A stretch of DNA of 64,000 nt from Vicinamibacterales bacterium (GTDB lineage: Bacteria > Acidobacteriota > Vicinamibacteria > Vicinamibacterales > Fen-181), in the NCBI GenBank assembly GCA_036504215.1, contig DASXVO010000039.1, forward strand, positions 62,001 through 126,000, given 5' to 3'. The notes under the pieces were generated by a model that worked only from the letters and a program-made list of their open reading frames with translations, was not told where the DNA came from and ran no database searches. Shown in pieces: positions 52,444 through 60,542 of this stretch (its first letter is position 1; every line of letters starts with the position of its first letter). The position numbers and the translations under genes were made by a program.

Positions 52444-53745
52444 ATGACTACCACCACCGTGTCCGCCGGCCCGTTCGCCTGGTATCGGAATGCACCTCCG
52501 GCATCACGACGGGCGCTGGGCGCCGCCTGCCTCGGGTGGATGCTCGACTCGTTCGACGTCAACCTCTACGCGCTGGTGCTCGCCTCGGTGATGGCGGACT
52601 TGTCGTTCGACAAGCAGGTCGCCGGCCTCATCGGGTCCTTCACGCTCATCACCGCGGCGGCGGGCGGCATCCTCTTCGGTCTGGCCGCCGACCGCTGGGG
52701 CCGGACGCGCGCGCTCATCGGCAGCATCCTCATCTACTCCGTGTTCACCGGGGCCTGCGGCCTCGCCCAGACGGCCTGGCATCTCATGCTGTTCCGTGCG
52801 CTGCTCGGGATCGGCATGGGGGGCGAATGGGCGAGCGGTGCGGCGCTCGTGTCCGAGACCTGGCCGGCCGAGCACCGCGGCAAAGCGCTCGGCATCGTCC
52901 AGAGCTCGTGGGCGGTCGGCTACGCCGCCGCCGCGCTCGTCACGCAGATCTTCCTGCCGATCGGCGGGTGGCGCGTCGTGTTCTTCGTCGGGGTGCTGCC
53001 CGCACTCGTCACCGCGTGGGTGTTGAAGCGCGTGGAGGAGCCCGAGGTGTGGCGGGAGGCCAGAAGGAGGGGTCGGGAGTCAGCAATCAGGAGCCAGGAG
53101 CCGGCCGGCATGAGGCAGGAAGGCGGGGAGGCGGCGGGGCGGTTCTCTGACATCTTCCGCGGGCCGATGCTGCGCCTCACGGTCTTCATCACGCTGATGA
53201 ATGCTTGCACGCTCTATGCGTACTGGGCGTTCACACAGTGGGTCCCCGCCTACCTCGAGCTGTCGCCGGCAAAGGGCGGCCTCGGCCTCGGGTCGTACAA
53301 GACACTGCTCATCGTCGCCATGAACGTCGGCATGTGGTTCGGGTATGTGACATTCGGGCTGGTGAGCGACAGAATCGGCCGCAAGCGCACCTATGTGACC
53401 TACGTGCTGGCGGCGGCCATCTTCGTCATGGCCTACGCCTCGATGCGGACGCCGGTTGCGCTGCTGCTCGTCGGTCCGTTCGTCGGCTTCTTCGGCGCGG
53501 GGTATTTCAGTGGCTTTGGCGCGGTCACGGCGGAGATCTACCCGACCAAGATCCGCGCGACGGCGCAGGGTTTCACCTACAATCTCGGCCGCGTCGCCAG
53601 CGCCGCTGCCCCGTGGACCGTCGGTACGCTCGCCCAGTCGCACGGCTTCGCGGCGGCCTTCTCGACCGCCGCCATCGCGTTCGTGCTCGCGGGCGTGGCC
53701 TGGATCTGGATTCCGGAAACGAAGGGTCGAGAACTCCGACAGTGA
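52444..53745 (+). CDS. MFS transporter (organic-acid/aromatic-acid type)
   Basis: 433 residues with twelve predicted membrane helices in two halves. The loop 2-3 motif GLAADRWGRTRALIG and the loop 8-9 motif GLVSDRIGRKRTYV are typical of MFS; LGWMLDSFDVNLYAL and GIGMGGEWASG point to the sialate/benzoate-type (AAHS/SHS) acid:proton symporters. The central cytoplasmic loop (about 205-235) is unusually Arg/Glu-rich because it reads through a heptamer repeat at DNA level. Substrate is unknown; a carboxylate would fit the neighbouring carboxyltransferase. Confidence 0.9.
   Translation: MTTTTVSAGPFAWYRNAPPASRRALGAACLGWMLDSFDVNLYALVLASVMADLSFDKQVAGLIGSFTLITAAAGGILFGLAADRWGRTRALIGSILIYSVFTGACGLAQTAWHLMLFRALLGIGMGGEWASGAALVSETWPAEHRGKALGIVQSSWAVGYAAAALVTQIFLPIGGWRVVFFVGVLPALVTAWVLKRVEEPEVWREARRRGRESAIRSQEPAGMRQEGGEAAGRFSDIFRGPMLRLTVFITLMNACTLYAYWAFTQWVPAYLELSPAKGGLGLGSYKTLLIVAMNVGMWFGYVTFGLVSDRIGRKRTYVTYVLAAAIFVMAYASMRTPVALLLVGPFVGFFGAGYFSGFGAVTAEIYPTKIRATAQGFTYNLGRVASAAAPWTVGTLAQSHGFAAAFSTAAIAFVLAGVAWIWIPETKGRELRQ
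53073..53104 (+). repeat. Heptamer repeat (GGGAGTC/AGGAGCC) inside the MFS gene
   Basis: Units gggagtc, agcaatc, aggagcc, aggagcc lie in the part encoding the central cytoplasmic loop; they encode the RESAIRSQEPAG segment. The same units fill the non-coding gap at 1788-1811. Confidence 0.7.
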
Positions 53746-53764
53746 CAGGAGGGCGAGCCCGCGG

Positions 53765-54784
53765 CTACCGAGAGTCCAACACGCCCGCCACCGTGGCCAC
53801 CGCGGCCGCGACCTTCCGCAGCCGGTCGGCCGGACGTGCCGCCGTTGGTACACCGATTCGGCGCAGCACTTCCTCCTGCGCTCTCAGCGCGTCGTGCGCG
53901 TCGGCGACCGTCACCGCTTCGAAGCGGACCGTGTCGTCGGGCGCTGCCTGCGCCAGCCGCGAGATGTCCACGCTGATGACGGTGGCGATCTTCGTATACC
54001 CACCCGCCGTGCCGCGATCTGCCAGCAGCACGATCGGCGCGCCGTCGCCGGCCACCTGGACGGCGCCGAATGGCGTGCCGTCCGACACGATGTCCGGCCC
54101 CCGGCTGTGCTCGATCGCGGGGCCCGCCAGTCGATAGCCCATCCGGTCCGATTGAGCCGTCACCGTGTAGGCGGACGAGAGAAACGTGCGAAGGCCGTGT
54201 GCCGTGAAGCGATCGTCCTGCGGACCGAGAACGACGCGCAGGAGATGCTCCTGCGGATAGGTCGGCTGGCTGCCCGCGGGCAACATCAACCGCCCACCGA
54301 GCAGGACCGGCCTGGTGCCGACGATCTCGAGCACATCGCCTCGCTCGAGCGCGCGCCCCTCGATGCCGCCGAGCCGCGAGCGCGTGTAGGTGGATCGGCT
54401 CCCGAGGACCACCGGGACGTCGATGCCACCGGCCAGGGCGAGGTAGCCGCGGACACCCGACTGGGCGCCGACCAATGCGAGCAAGGCGCCGGGGGTGACG
54501 GTCACGGTCTCCCATCGCGGCAGAGATCGACCGTCGAGGCGCGCGCCGAGGTCGGCGCCAGTGAGAGCGATCGTGGCCGGCGCCAGGAACTCGATCCGCG
54601 GCCCGACGAGCGTCATCTCGAGCGCCGCGGTGTCGTCGCTGTTGCCGACGAGTCGGTTGGCCGCGCGCAGGGCAAAGCGGTCGACTGCCCCCGACGTGGG
54701 CACTCCGTACCGCTGATAGCCGTAGCGCCCGAGGTCCTGGACCGTCGTCAGCATCCCGCCGTCGAGGACCGACATCACTCGCAC
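53765..54784 (-). CDS. pxpC: 5-oxoprolinase subunit PxpC
   Basis: 339 residues of the KipA/biotin-dependent carboxyltransferase-like family: TVQDLGRYGYQRYGVPTSGA and GYLALAGGIDVPVVLGSRST are its signatures. With PxpB and PxpA it forms the ATP-dependent 5-oxoprolinase that turns cyclised glutamine/glutamate (pyroglutamate) into glutamate. It overlaps pxpB by ten bases; gene order is pxpA-pxpB-pxpC. Confidence 0.93.
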   Translation of the reverse strand: MRVMSVLDGGMLTTVQDLGRYGYQRYGVPTSGAVDRFALRAANRLVGNSDDTAALEMTLVGPRIEFLAPATIALTGADLGARLDGRSLPRWETVTVTPGALLALVGAQSGVRGYLALAGGIDVPVVLGSRSTYTRSRLGGIEGRALERGDVLEIVGTRPVLLGGRLMLPAGSQPTYPQEHLLRVVLGPQDDRFTAHGLRTFLSSAYTVTAQSDRMGYRLAGPAIEHSRGPDIVSDGTPFGAVQVAGDGAPIVLLADRGTAGGYTKIATVISVDISRLAQAAPDDTVRFEAVTVADAHDALRAQEEVLRRIGVPTAARPADRLRKVAAAVATVAGVLDSR

Positions 54785-55503
54785 GGGTGCGCCTCCAGCG
54801 TCCAGTTGCCCGCCCGGATCGCGGCCCGGATCGTCGCGTACTCGTCGACGGACACCGGCGCGAACCGGATGTAGTCGCCTGCCTCGACCAGCACAGGCGG
54901 CTGCCGATGAGGATCGAACAGCGACACCGGCGTGCGGCCAATCAACTGCCAGCCTCCGGGGCTTTCGGTCGGGTAGATGCCGGTTTGCTGCTGCGCGATA
55001 CCAACGGATCCTGCCGGAATGGCCGTGCGGGGTGTCTTCAGACGGGGCGTCGCGATCTTTCCGGACATGCCGCCCAGGTAGCAGAAGCCGGGGCTGAATC
55101 CCATCATGTAGACGAGATAGTCGGTGCCGGCATGCAGCGCGACGACTTCGTTCGGCGACAAGCCGGCATGTTCGGCGACGAACCCAAGGTCCGGACCGAA
55201 TTCCCCCCCGTACGCCGTGGGAATCTCGACGAGCCGAGGTGGGGGCATCGGGCTGTCCCCGGGGGCGGCTTCGAGGAGGGCGATGCGCTCCTGCAGTTCG
55301 TCGATGCCGATCACCAGGGGGTCGTAGCTGACGAGCAGCGAGCGGTACGTCGGCACGAGATCGACGACGCCGCTGATCGTGGCCCGCTCGATTGCGAGCA
55401 GCAGGTCCCGGACGCGGCGGTTGATCGCGGGGTCGATCGTGTCGCCGAACTCGACGACGAGGGCCGTATCGCCGGCGGGCAGGAACCGGGGCGGGGCGTT
55501 CAC
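54775..55503 (-). CDS. pxpB: 5-oxoprolinase subunit PxpB
   Basis: 242 residues of the KipI family: FLPAGDTALVVEFGD at the N-terminus, YMMGFSPGFCYLGGM and SVGIAQQQTGIYPTESPGGW. The GTG start sits in a GTGA overlap with the pxpA stop. It is partner of PxpC in the phosphorylation and ring-opening steps. Confidence 0.93.
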   Translation of the reverse strand: MNAPPRFLPAGDTALVVEFGDTIDPAINRRVRDLLLAIERATISGVVDLVPTYRSLLVSYDPLVIGIDELQERIALLEAAPGDSPMPPPRLVEIPTAYGGEFGPDLGFVAEHAGLSPNEVVALHAGTDYLVYMMGFSPGFCYLGGMSGKIATPRLKTPRTAIPAGSVGIAQQQTGIYPTESPGGWQLIGRTPVSLFDPHRQPPVLVEAGDYIRFAPVSVDEYATIRAAIRAGNWTLEAHPCE

Positions 55504-56264
55504 GATTGGGCGCCCATCGGGGCGAGGGTGACGCCGGCGCGCTTCAGCGCGTCGGCGAGAGCCGAGGCCAGCGCCACCGCGTCGGGCGTGTCACCGTGAA
55601 GGCACAGCGTATCCGCCTTGACGTGCACGATCTCGCCGGTGATCGCGACAACCGTTCCCTCGGTGGCCAGCCGGACGCTTCGTTCGACGACCTGCCCGGT
55701 GTCGTGGATGACGGCACCAGGTTTCGAGCGTGGCACGAGCGTGCCGTCGGGCATGAGCGCGCGGTCGGCAAACGCCTCCCGTGCGACCCTCAGCCCCATC
55801 CGCTCGGCTTGGTCCGCCCAGCGCGACCCGGCCAGCGCCACCAGGATGAGCGACGGGTCCGTGTCGAGCACCGCCTCGCTGATGGCCCGGGCCAGGTCGC
55901 CGCCAGGTACGGCCATGTTGTAGAGTGCGCCGTGCGGCTTGACGTGCTGCAGTTTCTTGGACGCGGTGAACGCCGTCAGGGCACCAATCTGGTAGACGAG
56001 GTCGTTGCGCACCTCGTCGGGCGTGGCCGCCAGGTTCCGCCGGCCGAAGCCCTGCAGATCGGGGAAGCCAGGGTGAGCGCCCACACCGACGCCGTGAGCC
56101 TCCGCGAGTCGAACCGTGCGCCGCATCGTGTTCGAATCGCCCGCGTGGAAGCCGCACGCGATGTTCGCCGACGTGACGAACCGGATGACCTCGGCGTCGA
56201 GCCCCATCGTCCACGCGCCGAAACTCTCGCCCATGTCGCAGTTGAAATCGAACCGCGCGGCCAT
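55500..56264 (-). CDS. pxpA: 5-oxoprolinase subunit PxpA (LamB/YcsF family)
   Basis: 254 residues: FDFNCDMGESFGAW, SANIACGFHAGD, GAHPGFPDLQGFGRR and HVKPHGALYN are the conserved blocks of the LamB/YcsF family. The ATG at 56264 is used because the family starts at this point; the open frame extends to 56345 without homology. First gene of the three-gene operon. Confidence 0.93.
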   Translation of the reverse strand: MAARFDFNCDMGESFGAWTMGLDAEVIRFVTSANIACGFHAGDSNTMRRTVRLAEAHGVGVGAHPGFPDLQGFGRRNLAATPDEVRNDLVYQIGALTAFTASKKLQHVKPHGALYNMAVPGGDLARAISEAVLDTDPSLILVALAGSRWADQAERMGLRVAREAFADRALMPDGTLVPRSKPGAVIHDTGQVVERSVRLATEGTVVAITGEIVHVKADTLCLHGDTPDAVALASALADALKRAGVTLAPMGAQS

Positions 56265-56423
56265 TGCTGCACGCTCCCGCGAAATCGGGGTCGGGTTCCA
56301 ACCCCCAAGCCCGAAGACTATTCGCCGGAGGCGTCCCCCTGTCAAGCCCCTGGCTGTGCTATCCTGCCGCGGCGACGGGTGAAACCGGGCGCGGACTGAG
56401 TCTGTTGTTCAGAGGGGGCTTCG

Positions 56424-57605
56424 ATGCCGAACATCGCACGCATCCAGAGTGAGTTGAAGGCAGCAGGCGTGGACGGGTGGCTGCTCTACGATTTCCACAA
56501 CCGGGACGCGATCGCCTACCACGTGCTCGGGATGGACTATGGCAAGTTCACGAGCCGCCGGTGGTTCTACTGGATTCCAACCAGCGGGCAGCCGGTGCGC
56601 CTGGCGCACAAGGTCGAGTCCACCAAGCTCGACTCGCTGCCGGGCGAGAAGCGGTTGTACCTCTCCTGGCGCGAACTGCACGCGAGCCTCGAGGAGATCC
56701 TCGGACCGGCGAAGAAGGTCGCGATGCAGTACTCGCCGACCGCGAACATTCCCTACGTGTCGCTCGTGGACGGCGGGACGATCGACCTGATTCGGTCGCT
56801 TGGCTTCGAGGTCATCTCCTCGGCCGGCCTGGTGCAGACGTTCCAGGCCGTGCTCGACGAGGCCGGCTACCAGTCGCACCTCGAGGCGGGCCGTCGCGTA
56901 CAGCGGATCAAGGACGAATCCTTCGCGCTCATCGGCGATTCACTCCGTGCCGGCACGGTCCTCACGCAGTACGACGTCCAGCAGTTCATCGTCCGCCGCT
57001 TTGGCGAGGAGGGGCTCACCTGCAAGGGCGAGTACCCGATCGTCGGCACGAACGAGCAGCCGGCAGACCCGCACTTCGAGCCGACGCCGGCGAACGCGCG
57101 GCCGATCAGGCCTGGCGACACCGTCCTCATCGACCTCTGGGCGAAGCTCGACCAGCCCGGCGCCGTCTTCTACGACATCACGTGGTGCGGTTTCGTCGGC
57201 CAGACGCCCCCGGCAAAGTACGTCGAGATCTTCACGGTCGTACGTGAGGCTCGCGACGCGGCCTTGACGTTCATTCGCAACCGCTTCGCCGAAGGGAAGA
57301 AACTCCACGGCTGGGAAGTGGACGATGCGTGCCGAAACGTGGTGGAGAAAGCGGGCTACGGGAAGTACTTCATCCACCGGACAGGCCACTCGATTGGCGA
57401 AGAGGTCCACGGCAACGGCGTGAACATCGACAACCTCGAGACGAAGGACGAGCGCGAGCTCGTGCCCGGCATCTGCTTCTCGATCGAGCCGGGCATCTAC
57501 CTCGCCGGCGAGATGGCGGTGCGTTCGGAGATCAACGTGTTCATCACGCCAGCAGGCAAGGTGGACGTCGCGGGTGAGATGCAGAAGGACCTGATACTCA
57601 TCTAG
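56424..57605 (+). CDS. M24-family aminopeptidase (Xaa-Pro type)
   Basis: 393 residues with a creatinase-like N-terminal domain and a pita-bread catalytic domain. The five metal ligands are visible: Asp in LIDLWAK, Asp in FYDITWCG, His in RTGHSIGEE, Glu in FSIEPGIY and Glu in VRSEINVF. It cleaves N-terminal X-Pro bonds or acts on a related dipeptide. GAGGGGG lies just upstream of the start. It is divergent from pxpABC, which would recycle pyroglutamate from peptides. Confidence 0.9.
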   Translation: MPNIARIQSELKAAGVDGWLLYDFHNRDAIAYHVLGMDYGKFTSRRWFYWIPTSGQPVRLAHKVESTKLDSLPGEKRLYLSWRELHASLEEILGPAKKVAMQYSPTANIPYVSLVDGGTIDLIRSLGFEVISSAGLVQTFQAVLDEAGYQSHLEAGRRVQRIKDESFALIGDSLRAGTVLTQYDVQQFIVRRFGEEGLTCKGEYPIVGTNEQPADPHFEPTPANARPIRPGDTVLIDLWAKLDQPGAVFYDITWCGFVGQTPPAKYVEIFTVVREARDAALTFIRNRFAEGKKLHGWEVDDACRNVVEKAGYGKYFIHRTGHSIGEEVHGNGVNIDNLETKDERELVPGICFSIEPGIYLAGEMAVRSEINVFITPAGKVDVAGEMQKDLILI

Positions 57606-57669
57606 AGGCCAGGGGGCAGGGGTCGCCGATCCCTGATCCCCGGCCCCCGATCCCTGACCCCTGATCCGT
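57606..57669 (+). repeat. Heptamer repeat (CCTGATC/CCCGATC family)
   Basis: The gap is made of units such as cctgatc, cccggcc, cccgatc, cctgacc in seven-base register, preceded by ggccaggggg/caggggtc. It separates the M24 peptidase from the symporter. An AGGAGG site follows at the end of the gap. Confidence 0.75.
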
Positions 57670-57692
57670 GTGTGCTGTCTAGGAGGAAGACC

Positions 57693-59216
57693 GTGGGCTT
57701 CTACTATCTGTACGTCATCCTCGCCTACCTGCTGGTCATGACCGGGTACAACATCTACCGGTCACGTCAGATCAAGAACCAGGACGACTTCATGGTGGCG
57801 GGGCGCAGCCTCTCGCTCACCAAGATGGTCTTCACGCTGGTGTGCACGTGGATCGGATCCGGCACGTTCATCGCCGGCGCCGAGTACGCGTCCTACGCCG
57901 GCTGGAGCGCGGTGTGGCAGCCAGCCGGCGCGTTCCTCGGCATCGGGATCATCTACTTCGTGGCGGCGAAGATCCGGACGTTTGGCCAGTACACGGTCGG
58001 GGACATCCTCGAGGCGCGCTACGGGCGGTTCGCGCGGCTGTTCGGTGCGATCGCGCTCATCATCGCCTTCACGACGATTGTCGCCTACCAGTTCCGTGCG
58101 GGTGGCTACATCCTGAACGTCGTGACCGACGGCTACATCTCTCTCGAGGTGGGGCAGACGATCACGGCCGCGTTCGTCATCCTCTTCGTCACCATCGGCG
58201 GGATGATCGCGGTGGCCCACACAGATTTGCCGAACGGCATCATCATCGTCTCGGCCTGCCTGCTCGCCGTCCCCTTCGTCATCAGCGCGGCCGGTGGATG
58301 GGCGCACGCCCACGACGTGCTGGGACCGACGAGGTTCCAGGTCTTCGCGCAGGACTTCGGCAAGTACCCCGCGCTCAAGGGCTTTGCGTATTTCCTCTCC
58401 ACGTTGCTGCTCCTGATGGGCGTGCAGTCGATGTACCAGAAGTTCTACGCGGCCCGCTCGCCCAAGGAAGCGAAACAGGCCGTGGCCATCTGGATCGTCG
58501 GCACGATCGTCGTCGAGACGATCGTCATCGCGATCGCCGTCTACGCGTCGGTCTACAGCACCGAGCGCCAGCTGGGGTGGGACGGCCGGGCGCTCGTGCT
58601 GAACGCGGCTCGGTACATGGTGCCGGGGCCGGTTGGTGTGCTGCTGCTCGGCGCCGCGTGTGCGGTCGTGCTCTCGACGGGCATGAACTACCTGTTGTCG
58701 TCGAGCTCGAATGTGATGCGCGACATCTATCAGGGGATGATCAACCCGAACGCCGATCCGACGAAGATGGTGGCGCTTCAGAAGGTCTTCATCGTCGTGA
58801 TGGGCTTCCTCGCGTTCCTGATGATCTTCATCCCCACGTACCTCAAGTCCCAGATCTCGATCCTGCAATACGCCTACTTCGCCTACACGATGTACGGCGT
58901 GGCCGTGACGCCGGCCCTGTTCGCGGCCCTGACGTGGAAGCGGGCGACCTGGCAGGGTGGCGTGGCGTCGATTGTCGGCGGCGCGTTCGCGACCGTGTTC
59001 TTCGAGTTCGTGTTGCCGTGGATGGCGCCCGGCGTGCTCGAGGGAGCGCCCGGCGCCGGCAGCGCCTTCTTCGGGAAGGACCCGTGGGGGATCCCGAGCA
59101 TCTACCCGGCGGCCATCATCTCGATCGGGCTGCTGGTATTCGTCAGCTTGTTGACACCTGCGCCGAAGCCCGAAGAACTCGAGCGGCTGTTCCCCAAGGA
59201 GCAGGCCGCGGCATGA
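57693..59216 (+). CDS. Sodium:solute symporter (SSS family)
   Basis: 507 residues with about thirteen membrane helices. SRQIKNQDDFMVAGRSLS near the N-terminus, WIGSGTFIAGAEYASYAGWS and LLLGAACAVVLSTGMNYLLS are SSS signatures. Substrates in this family include proline, pantothenate, sugars and acetate; none can be chosen here. The GTG at 57693 with AGGAGG six bases upstream is the preferred start. Peptide breakdown by the preceding aminopeptidase makes an amino-acid substrate possible. Confidence 0.88.
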   Translation: MGFYYLYVILAYLLVMTGYNIYRSRQIKNQDDFMVAGRSLSLTKMVFTLVCTWIGSGTFIAGAEYASYAGWSAVWQPAGAFLGIGIIYFVAAKIRTFGQYTVGDILEARYGRFARLFGAIALIIAFTTIVAYQFRAGGYILNVVTDGYISLEVGQTITAAFVILFVTIGGMIAVAHTDLPNGIIIVSACLLAVPFVISAAGGWAHAHDVLGPTRFQVFAQDFGKYPALKGFAYFLSTLLLLMGVQSMYQKFYAARSPKEAKQAVAIWIVGTIVVETIVIAIAVYASVYSTERQLGWDGRALVLNAARYMVPGPVGVLLLGAACAVVLSTGMNYLLSSSSNVMRDIYQGMINPNADPTKMVALQKVFIVVMGFLAFLMIFIPTYLKSQISILQYAYFAYTMYGVAVTPALFAALTWKRATWQGGVASIVGGAFATVFFEFVLPWMAPGVLEGAPGAGSAFFGKDPWGIPSIYPAAIISIGLLVFVSLLTPAPKPEELERLFPKEQAAA

Positions 59217-59344
59217 GTCGTTGTCGAGAGGCGCACCTGGGATGAGAAACCCGGATCGGAGGAGGCTCGAGGTGCTCGGTCGCCTTCAGCCTTCTCCGGC
59301 CGGCATCTCCCCGTGCTCACCCGGAGTTCATCAGCGGGCACTGA

Positions 59345-59641
59345 TCATCCGGCAGGCGTGTACCCCGGCGGCAGCGCCGCGCTTTCGCCGAAGAAGAACT
59401 CCTCCATCGCCCTCGCCATCAGGTCCTGCGCCTCCTTCTGCCAGGGCATCAGGCGGTACTCGTTGAGAATCATCCGCATTCGCGCTTCCCAGAGTTTCCA
59501 CGCGTCGGCCGACACGCGCTCGTAGATCCGTTGCCCCAGTTCACCGGGCCACGGCGCTTCTGTCAGTCCGGGGAGTTCGCGTCCCAGTTTCACGCACTGC
59601 ACCATCCGGGCGCCCTCGGGCGCCTTCTCGAGCGAAGCCAT
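59345..59641 (-). CDS. YggX-like Fe(II)-trafficking/oxidative damage protection protein
   Basis: 98 residues: VQCVKLGRELPGL and PGELGQRIYERVSADAWKLW, ILNEYRL and EEFFFGE match YggX, a small protein that protects Fe-S clusters from oxidants. GGAGG precedes the ATG at 59641. It has an eight-residue N-terminal extension compared with the enterobacterial form. This fits a genome rich in Fe-S hydrogenase proteins. Confidence 0.9.
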   Translation of the reverse strand: MASLEKAPEGARMVQCVKLGRELPGLTEAPWPGELGQRIYERVSADAWKLWEARMRMILNEYRLMPWQKEAQDLMARAMEEFFFGESAALPPGYTPAG

Positions 59642-59682
59642 GCTGCTGCCTCCGATATTCGCTGATGTTATCATGGCGCATC

Positions 59683-59928
59683 ATGGTGCTCGAAGACGAC
59701 GAGCCCGAGATTCGGCACCGCGCCTGCTGGTACGGCCGTCGCACGTCCGACCTTCCCGACACGCTGACCGTGCACACGATTGAGGACGGCCAGTTGCTGT
59801 ACTGCGCCCATCCGATGATGTACCCAATCGTCGGCTACGACTTCGACGTCCGCAACTGCGCGACGTGTGATTCCTTCCGTCCGCATCGCACGCTTCGGCC
59901 CGACGAGGTGAGAGGCTTCGGCGCGTAG
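59683..59928 (+). CDS. Small Cys-containing hypothetical protein
   Basis: 81 residues with IRHRACWYGRRTSDLPDTL, LYCAHPMMYPIVGYDFDVRN and CATCDSFRPH; the cysteines (C-x2-C at the end, plus two single ones) could bind zinc. No known family is recognised. It is divergent from yggX with only 41 bases between starts. A TATCAT hexamer ends eight bases before the ATG. Confidence 0.55.
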   Translation: MVLEDDEPEIRHRACWYGRRTSDLPDTLTVHTIEDGQLLYCAHPMMYPIVGYDFDVRNCATCDSFRPHRTLRPDEVRGFGA

Positions 59929-60213
59929 CGACATTCGTTGAAAGACCGTCCGTCACCGCTACCCCTGCTGTCGTAATCCGCTGCACAGATTCGTCGACAC
60001 CTGGAGGGTAGGCCCGCTCACAACCGAGCAGTTCCGGCCTGTTTCCGTCTCGAGCGCGGCAGTCGGGCGGCGGCCCCGATCTGGCACGTAGTTTGATGTC
60101 AATCGGCGTGAACGGCGCCCGCCTGTCATGGGTCGGTGGGCGTCAACGGGAAATCGGGTAAGGGATGCGCCGGCCGGCGCTCGCGGAGCGCCGTACGGCA
60201 GGGGAGGTTCGCC
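59929..60213. other. Gene-free stretch upstream of the KGG protein
   Basis: No coding frame or RNA gene is recognised. It contains TGGCAC-N5-TTGA (60082-60096), reminiscent of a sigma54 promoter but lacking the -12 GC, and the GGGGAGG ribosome-binding site of the next gene. Confidence 0.45.
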
Positions 60214-60468
60214 GTGAACGAATCAGGACGCAAGGAACGACGCGGGTTCGCGTCGATGTCGCCGGAAAAGCAGCGCGAGATTGCGAGCAAGGGTGGACGG
60301 GCGGCGCACGAAAAGGGCACGGCCCACGAGTGGACCTCCGAAGAGGCCCGCACTGCCGGCCGCAAGGGGGGCCAGGTGAGCCGGGGAGGGCGCGGTCGGA
60401 TGTCCGACTCGATGGACTCCGCCGCGGACGATGTGGGGGTTGCATCACCAACCCACGAGAACAACTGA
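60214..60468 (+). CDS. KGG-domain stress-induced protein
   Basis: 84 residues starting with GTG (GGGGAGG six bases upstream). Repeats of GFASMSPEKQREIASKGGRA and SEEARTAGRKGGQ define the KGG/YciG-GsiB family of small, hydrophilic, intrinsically disordered stress proteins. Probably induced by desiccation or general stress. The longer frame upstream has no homology. Confidence 0.88.
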   Translation: MNESGRKERRGFASMSPEKQREIASKGGRAAHEKGTAHEWTSEEARTAGRKGGQVSRGGRGRMSDSMDSAADDVGVASPTHENN

Positions 60469-60542
60469 CTCGACGTTCTCCTTCCTTTCGCCGTAGGCAC
60501 GGCTCATGGCACGGGGCATCCGGCGCCAGCCGGACGATGACC

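Noticed and set aside
60082-60096. TGGCAC-N5-TTGA resembling a sigma54 promoter upstream of the KGG protein
   Set aside because: The invariant GC of the -12 element is missing (TTGA instead of TTGC) and no sigma54 activator gene is nearby.
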